From: Paenibacillus tianjinensis
GTDB lineage: Bacteria; Bacillota; Bacilli; Paenibacillales; Paenibacillaceae
Direction of reading: 5' to 3'
Assembly: GCF_017086365.1 (NCBI RefSeq)
Contig: NZ_CP070969.1
Span: forward strand, 5,353,501 to 5,417,500
Length of the DNA stretch: 64,000 nucleotides
Positions 61,198 to 64,000 of this stretch are shown one piece after another (within the stretch, counting starts at the first letter, position 1; every line of letters begins with the position of its first letter). The notes beneath the pieces are model-generated. The model was not told the DNA's origin. It did no database searches and saw only the letters and a program-made list of their open reading frames with translations. The translations under genes were made by a program, and so were the position numbers.

Positions 61198-61330
61198 TTG
61201 CTGTGGGCTTTTATTCATCCTTAAACTTACTTCCGGATCAATGATTCCTAGTGTGATTTAATCGTTTGACACTATCCATTTTATAGAATAATTTATATCT
61301 AAAAGATACATTTAGATTGGATGATTGGAT

Positions 61331-61912
61331 ATGAGCAGTAAGAAGAGCAAAACATCTTATGTAATACTTGGTCTTTTAAACGAAGAAAGCTTATCCGGCT
61401 ATGACATCAAAAAGATTGTAGATGACCGGCTGTCTTTTTTTTGGAACGAGAGCTTTGGCCAGATTTATCCGGAGTTGAAACGGCTTACTTCTGAAGGGCT
61501 GATTGCAGTTTGTACCGATGCACTTCCTATGCATAGTAAGCAAAGCATCAAGTACGAGATTACAGGGCCGGGAAGACTGGAATTACAGGAGTGGCTCAAA
61601 TCACCGGTTGAAAAGGAACTTATCCGTTTTGAAATTTTGCTGAAACTGTATTTTTCGAATACAAACTCTTCTGCCAAGATGCTGGAGCATGTAAAAGAGT
61701 TTCAAACCAGCCACTTCAGACAGCAGCAGTTGTTTCAACAATTTGAAGCACAGCTTAAACAGAATATGGATGTACACAGCAATCACAGACAAATCTTAAT
61801 GGTATTATCTTTTGGCCAAAAGATGTGGGAGGCTTATGCTGCCTGGTCTGAAGAAACGATCCGCTTACTGGAGCAGGATATTACCGCACAGGAGGATGAC
61901 ACGGATGAATAA
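61331..61912 (+). CDS. PadR-family transcriptional regulator
   Basis: The 193-residue protein has the PadR winged HTH (SYVILGLLNEESLSGYDIKKIVDDRLSFFWNESFGQIYPELKRLTSEGLIAV to YEITGPGRLELQEWL) and the C-terminal helical dimerisation domain (Vir_act_alpha_C type). ATG 61331 is used; TTG 61325 is also open. It overlaps the EFR1-type gene by 8 bp and likely controls it. Confidence 0.92.
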   Translation: MSSKKSKTSYVILGLLNEESLSGYDIKKIVDDRLSFFWNESFGQIYPELKRLTSEGLIAVCTDALPMHSKQSIKYEITGPGRLELQEWLKSPVEKELIRFEILLKLYFSNTNSSAKMLEHVKEFQTSHFRQQQLFQQFEAQLKQNMDVHSNHRQILMVLSFGQKMWEAYAAWSEETIRLLEQDITAQEDDTDE

Positions 61913-62687
61913 AAGAATCGATTTCTATTACTTTTCCGGCACTGGCAATACACAGCTTATTGTGGACCACGCAGTGGACGCACTTACAATGAATGGCTGC
62001 AGCGTCTCTGTTAAGCATATCGAAAAAGGATACACCCTCTCAGAAAATGAGCCGGCTGAACAATTGTGGTTTGCCTTCCCGGTCAACTCCCAGGCAGTCT
62101 CCCCTTTCATCTGGAGGTTTTTTCGATCATTGCCGCAGAGCTCCGGAACCAAGGTGTATGTAATTGCTACTCTTAATAATTCTGCCTATATCCTAAATCC
62201 ACTCTTTACCTTACTTAAGAACAAAGGATATACTCCGGCTTCAGCCTGCGAGATCAGTATGCCTAACAATATGGGCCATACACAACAGAGCAAGGAGAAC
62301 GACCTTCACCAATTAATCGCAGCGTGTGATAAGGTTAATCAATTTGTCAGCGATTCCGTAACAGGCAAGGTTAAGTGGGATTTAGAGTATAAAGGATCTT
62401 CATTTGTATCCTTTTTGTCGAGGAGAACCGTGCTGCCCTGGATGTCTATGCGCCTCTTGCTTAAGTTGCGGACCGAACCCTCTCAATGCACAGGCTGCGG
62501 GCTATGCGTAAGACAATGTCCCGTTCAAAATATTTCAATTACGGGTCATGTTTCTGTTCACGGGAACAAATGTGAGTTCTGCATGAAATGTGCCGCCTCT
62601 TGTCCTAAGAAGGCTATCTATATATCAGGCAAACCAAAAATCAAAATCCGCAGTACAAAGATGCCACATTCCACTATTCAACGTTAG
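61905..62687 (+). CDS. EFR1-type protein (flavodoxin-like domain plus 2x[4Fe-4S] ferredoxin)
   Basis: The 260-residue protein has an N-terminal flavodoxin-like domain (RIDFYYFSGTGNTQLIVDHAVDAL, FMN phosphate loop) and two C-terminal Cys motifs CTGCGLCVRQCPV and CEFCMKCAASCPK, i.e. two 4Fe-4S clusters. It is a soluble electron-transfer protein. ATG 61905 has GGAGG 9 nt upstream and overlaps the PadR stop; the frame opens earlier at 61812 but that part lies inside padR. Confidence 0.9.
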   Translation: MNKRIDFYYFSGTGNTQLIVDHAVDALTMNGCSVSVKHIEKGYTLSENEPAEQLWFAFPVNSQAVSPFIWRFFRSLPQSSGTKVYVIATLNNSAYILNPLFTLLKNKGYTPASACEISMPNNMGHTQQSKENDLHQLIAACDKVNQFVSDSVTGKVKWDLEYKGSSFVSFLSRRTVLPWMSMRLLLKLRTEPSQCTGCGLCVRQCPVQNISITGHVSVHGNKCEFCMKCAASCPKKAIYISGKPKIKIRSTKMPHSTIQR

Positions 62688-62700
62688 AATGGAGCTTAGT

Positions 62701-63156
62701 ATGGGTTTACATCTCAAAGGCTTTATCTGGCCGTTATTGGTTTTACTGCCGAACCTGTTTTTAATATTCTTCGCGCCGCATAACATTCCAAAAACCGTTT
62801 CCCCGCCTTTAATTTTCACTGTATTCGAGCGTATAGGCCAAGTTACCTGTTTTACACTGCCTATCGTGTTCGGCACCAAGATTGCCGCACAGCCTATCAA
62901 CTTGTTAACAGGGTTAATGTTAATTTGTTTACTTATTTACTACCTTTGCTGGGTACGCTTTTTTAGGAGCGGCAGAGAATTCTCCATGCTCTTCAAACCG
63001 TTAGGCTTCATCCCTATCCCAATGGCCCTATTTCCGATTCTGTATTTTATCCTGCTTGCAGTTTGGCTCAACTCCTATTTGTTTGCAATCCCTGCGGTTC
63101 TGTTTGCCATTGGGCATTTTGTAACCAGCTGGAGCACCTTCAGCCAAATTCAATAA
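62701..63156 (+). CDS. Small membrane protein, unknown function
   Basis: The 151-residue protein has four hydrophobic segments (GFIWPLLVLLPNLFLIFFA, LLTGLMLICLLIYYLCWVRFF, MALFPILYFILLAVWLNSYLFAIPAVLFAIGHF and a weaker one around residues 36-52). No family is recognised. ATG 62701 follows TGGAGC and lies 13 bp after the EFR1-type gene, so it belongs to the PadR-EFR1 operon. Confidence 0.7.
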   Translation: MGLHLKGFIWPLLVLLPNLFLIFFAPHNIPKTVSPPLIFTVFERIGQVTCFTLPIVFGTKIAAQPINLLTGLMLICLLIYYLCWVRFFRSGREFSMLFKPLGFIPIPMALFPILYFILLAVWLNSYLFAIPAVLFAIGHFVTSWSTFSQIQ

Positions 63157-63193
63157 GATTCCCCGGCAGCTAAAAAAGTGTCCATACAGAAAA

Positions 63194-63230
63194 ACAGGTT
63201 GATAATCGTGTTACACGATTATCAACCTGT
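63194..63230. terminator. Bidirectional terminator between the EFR1 operon and the tRNA cluster
   Basis: Perfect 17-bp stem ACAGGTTGATAATCGTG / CACGATTATCAACCTGT with a TTA loop. AAAA on the left and TTTTTG on the right allow use by both the membrane-protein operon and the tRNA transcript. Confidence 0.92.
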
Positions 63231-63238
63231 TTTTGTTA

Positions 63239-63317
63239 TACCGGCGAGAGGACTCGAACCTCCACGGTTTCCCACTCGATTTTGAGTCGAGCGCGTCTGC
63301 CATTCCGCCACGCCGGC
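63239..63317 (-). tRNA. tRNA-Leu (anticodon CAA)
   Basis: Acceptor GCCGGCG/CGCCGGU, anticodon stem CUCGA/UCGAG around CUCAAAA (anticodon CAA), variable region of 11 nt, T arm with GUUCGAGUC. CCA is not encoded. It is the last tRNA of the cluster. Confidence 0.93.
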
Positions 63318-63352
63318 GTATTCATGATTCTCAATAATAAGTTCCAAAATAA

Positions 63353-63426
63353 TGGAGGCGCCACCCAGACTCGAACTGGGGATAAAGCTTTTGCAGAGCT
63401 TTGCCTTACCACTTGGCTATGGCGCC
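63353..63426 (-). tRNA. tRNA-Cys (anticodon GCA)
   Basis: Acceptor GGCGCCA/UGGCGCC, anticodon arm AAGCU-CUGCAAA-AGCUU, encoded CCA at 63355-63353. Confidence 0.96.
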
Positions 63427-63433
63427 ATAAAAA

Positions 63434-63508
63434 TGGAGCGGACGACGGGAATCGAACCCGCGACCCTCGCCTTGGCAAGGCGATGCTCTACCGCTGAGCC
63501 ACGTCCGC
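63434..63508 (-). tRNA. tRNA-Gly (anticodon GCC)
   Basis: Acceptor GCGGACG/CGUCCGC, anticodon arm UCGCC-UUGCCAA-GGCGA, encoded CCA at 63436-63434. Confidence 0.96.
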
Positions 63509-63513
63509 ATAAA

Positions 63514-63588
63514 TGGCTGGGGATATAGGAATCGAACCTATGAATGACGGAGTCAAAGTCCGTTGCCTTACCGCTTGGCTAATCCCCA
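63514..63588 (-). tRNA. tRNA-Gln (anticodon UUG)
   Basis: Acceptor UGGGGAU/AUCCCCA, anticodon arm ACGGA-CUUUGAC-UCCGU, encoded CCA at 63516-63514. Confidence 0.96.
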
Positions 63589-63608
63589 ATATTAATTTCA
63601 GAAAAAAA

Positions 63609-63685
63609 TGGGGCGACTGATGGGTCTCGAACCCACGAATGCCGGAACCACAATCCGGTGCGTTAACCCCTTCGCCACAGTCGCC
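63609..63685 (-). tRNA. tRNA-His (anticodon GUG), copy 1
   Basis: G-1 plus GCGACUG/CAGUCGC acceptor and C73, anticodon arm CCGGA-UUGUGGU-UCCGG, encoded CCA. It differs from copy 2 essentially only in the acceptor stem. Confidence 0.96.
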
Positions 63686-63732
63686 ATATTAAGCTGTTTC
63701 TAAACATTTCGCCAACCAGTCTTTTAAAGAAA

Positions 63733-63809
63733 TGGGGCGGCCGATGGGTCTCGAACCCACGAATGCCGGAACCACAATCCGGTGCGTTAACCCCTTCGCC
63801 ACGGCCGCC
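63733..63809 (-). tRNA. tRNA-His (anticodon GUG), copy 2
   Basis: G-1 plus GCGGCCG/CGGCCGC acceptor and C73, same anticodon arm and body as copy 1, encoded CCA at 63735-63733. The acceptor stem carries paired changes that keep base pairing. Confidence 0.96.
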
Positions 63810-63832
63810 ATATTAAGCTTTAAAGTTTTCAT

Positions 63833-63906
63833 TGGCAGGGGCAGCAGGAATTGAACCCACACCAACGGTTTTGGAGACCGTTGTTCTACCTTTAAACTAT
63901 GCCCCT
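63833..63906 (-). tRNA. tRNA-Trp (anticodon CCA)
   Basis: Acceptor AGGGGCA/UGCCCCU, anticodon arm ACGGU-CUCCAAA-ACCGU, encoded CCA at 63835-63833. Confidence 0.96.
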
Positions 63907-63911
63907 AAAGA

Positions 63912-63997
63912 TGGTGGAGGCTGATGGATTCGAACCACCGAACACGTACGTGAGCAGATTTACAGTCTGATGCGTTTGGCCACTTCGCTAAGCCTCC
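63912..63997 (-). tRNA. tRNA-Tyr (anticodon GUA)
   Basis: Acceptor GGAGGCU/AGCCUCC, anticodon loop CUGUAAA, long variable arm typical of Tyr, encoded CCA at 63914-63912. The gene is complete; the cluster probably continues beyond the right edge. Confidence 0.95.
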
Positions 63998-64000
63998 ACA

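Overview
The window reads as chromosomal DNA of a Bacillota soil bacterium, most likely Paenibacillus or a close relative. The grounds are AGGAGG-type ribosome binding sites with many TTG/GTG starts, Lia/Psp and Bce-type envelope-stress systems, several LplABC-type importers with YesMN-type regulators, a GH36 alpha-galactosidase, and a dense tRNA block. Species was not tested by any search.

Layout. (1) 1-4.9 kb, minus strand: the end of a biosynthetic locus cut by the left edge. It holds an ADTH synthase-like aldolase, an archaeal-type 3-dehydroquinate synthase II, a stand-alone adenylation enzyme, a GNAT enzyme, a carrier protein and a small protein with a bacterial-microcompartment (BMC) shell-like domain. 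The aldolase/DHQS-II pair is the GriI/GriH combination that makes 3-amino-4-hydroxybenzoate. (2) 5.1-10 kb, minus: LiaFSR and a LiaI-like/PspA/PspC/PspA operon. (3) 10.2-15.3 kb, plus: Bce-like regulator, kinase, ATPase and permease. (4) 15.4-21 kb: GH36 alpha-galactosidase, XRE, EamA, Lrp and GbsR-like genes and a 51-bp tandem repeat. (5) 21.2-26.4 kb, plus: UgpABE-like importer followed by two phosphatase-family genes. (6) 26.5-28.9 kb, minus: MetNIQ, with metN apparently starting at AUU. (7) 29.2-37.9 kb, minus: LplABC-type importer, YesM-like kinase and two YesN-like regulators.

(8) 38.6-47.3 kb, plus: a BMC operon with UbiX, UbiD, three BMC-H proteins, a probable scaffold or adaptor, a flavoprotein-like protein, one BMC-P protein, an adenine-deaminase-like amidohydrolase, a cyclase-family hydrolase and a DUF1989 protein. 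It has no aldehyde dehydrogenase, phosphotransacylase or signature lyase, so it is a BMC of unknown function. It is followed by a membrane-anchored AraC regulator (47.5-49.7 kb) and an importer (50.1-53.9 kb). TGTTCAC boxes precede both the regulator and the importer, which suggests one regulon. (9) 54-59.2 kb: MATE exporter, AraC regulator, isochorismatase-family hydrolase and an allantoinase-type hydrolase. The allantoinase-type gene has in its leader a purine-riboswitch fold with an altered ligand pocket and a terminator built from the aptamer's 3' side. (10) 59.6-63.2 kb: MerR, aldo/keto reductase, PadR and an EFR1-type ferredoxin-flavodoxin. (11) 63.2-64 kb, minus: eight tRNA genes.

Best candidates for something new: the BMC locus with its ureide-type hydrolases and UbiD, together with the variant purine aptamer on the nearby allantoinase-type gene; the BMC-domain protein beside a carrier protein and aminobenzoate-type enzymes; and a dispersed leader repeat that ends at the Shine-Dalgarno sequence of three unrelated genes, with compensatory stem changes in a fourth copy.
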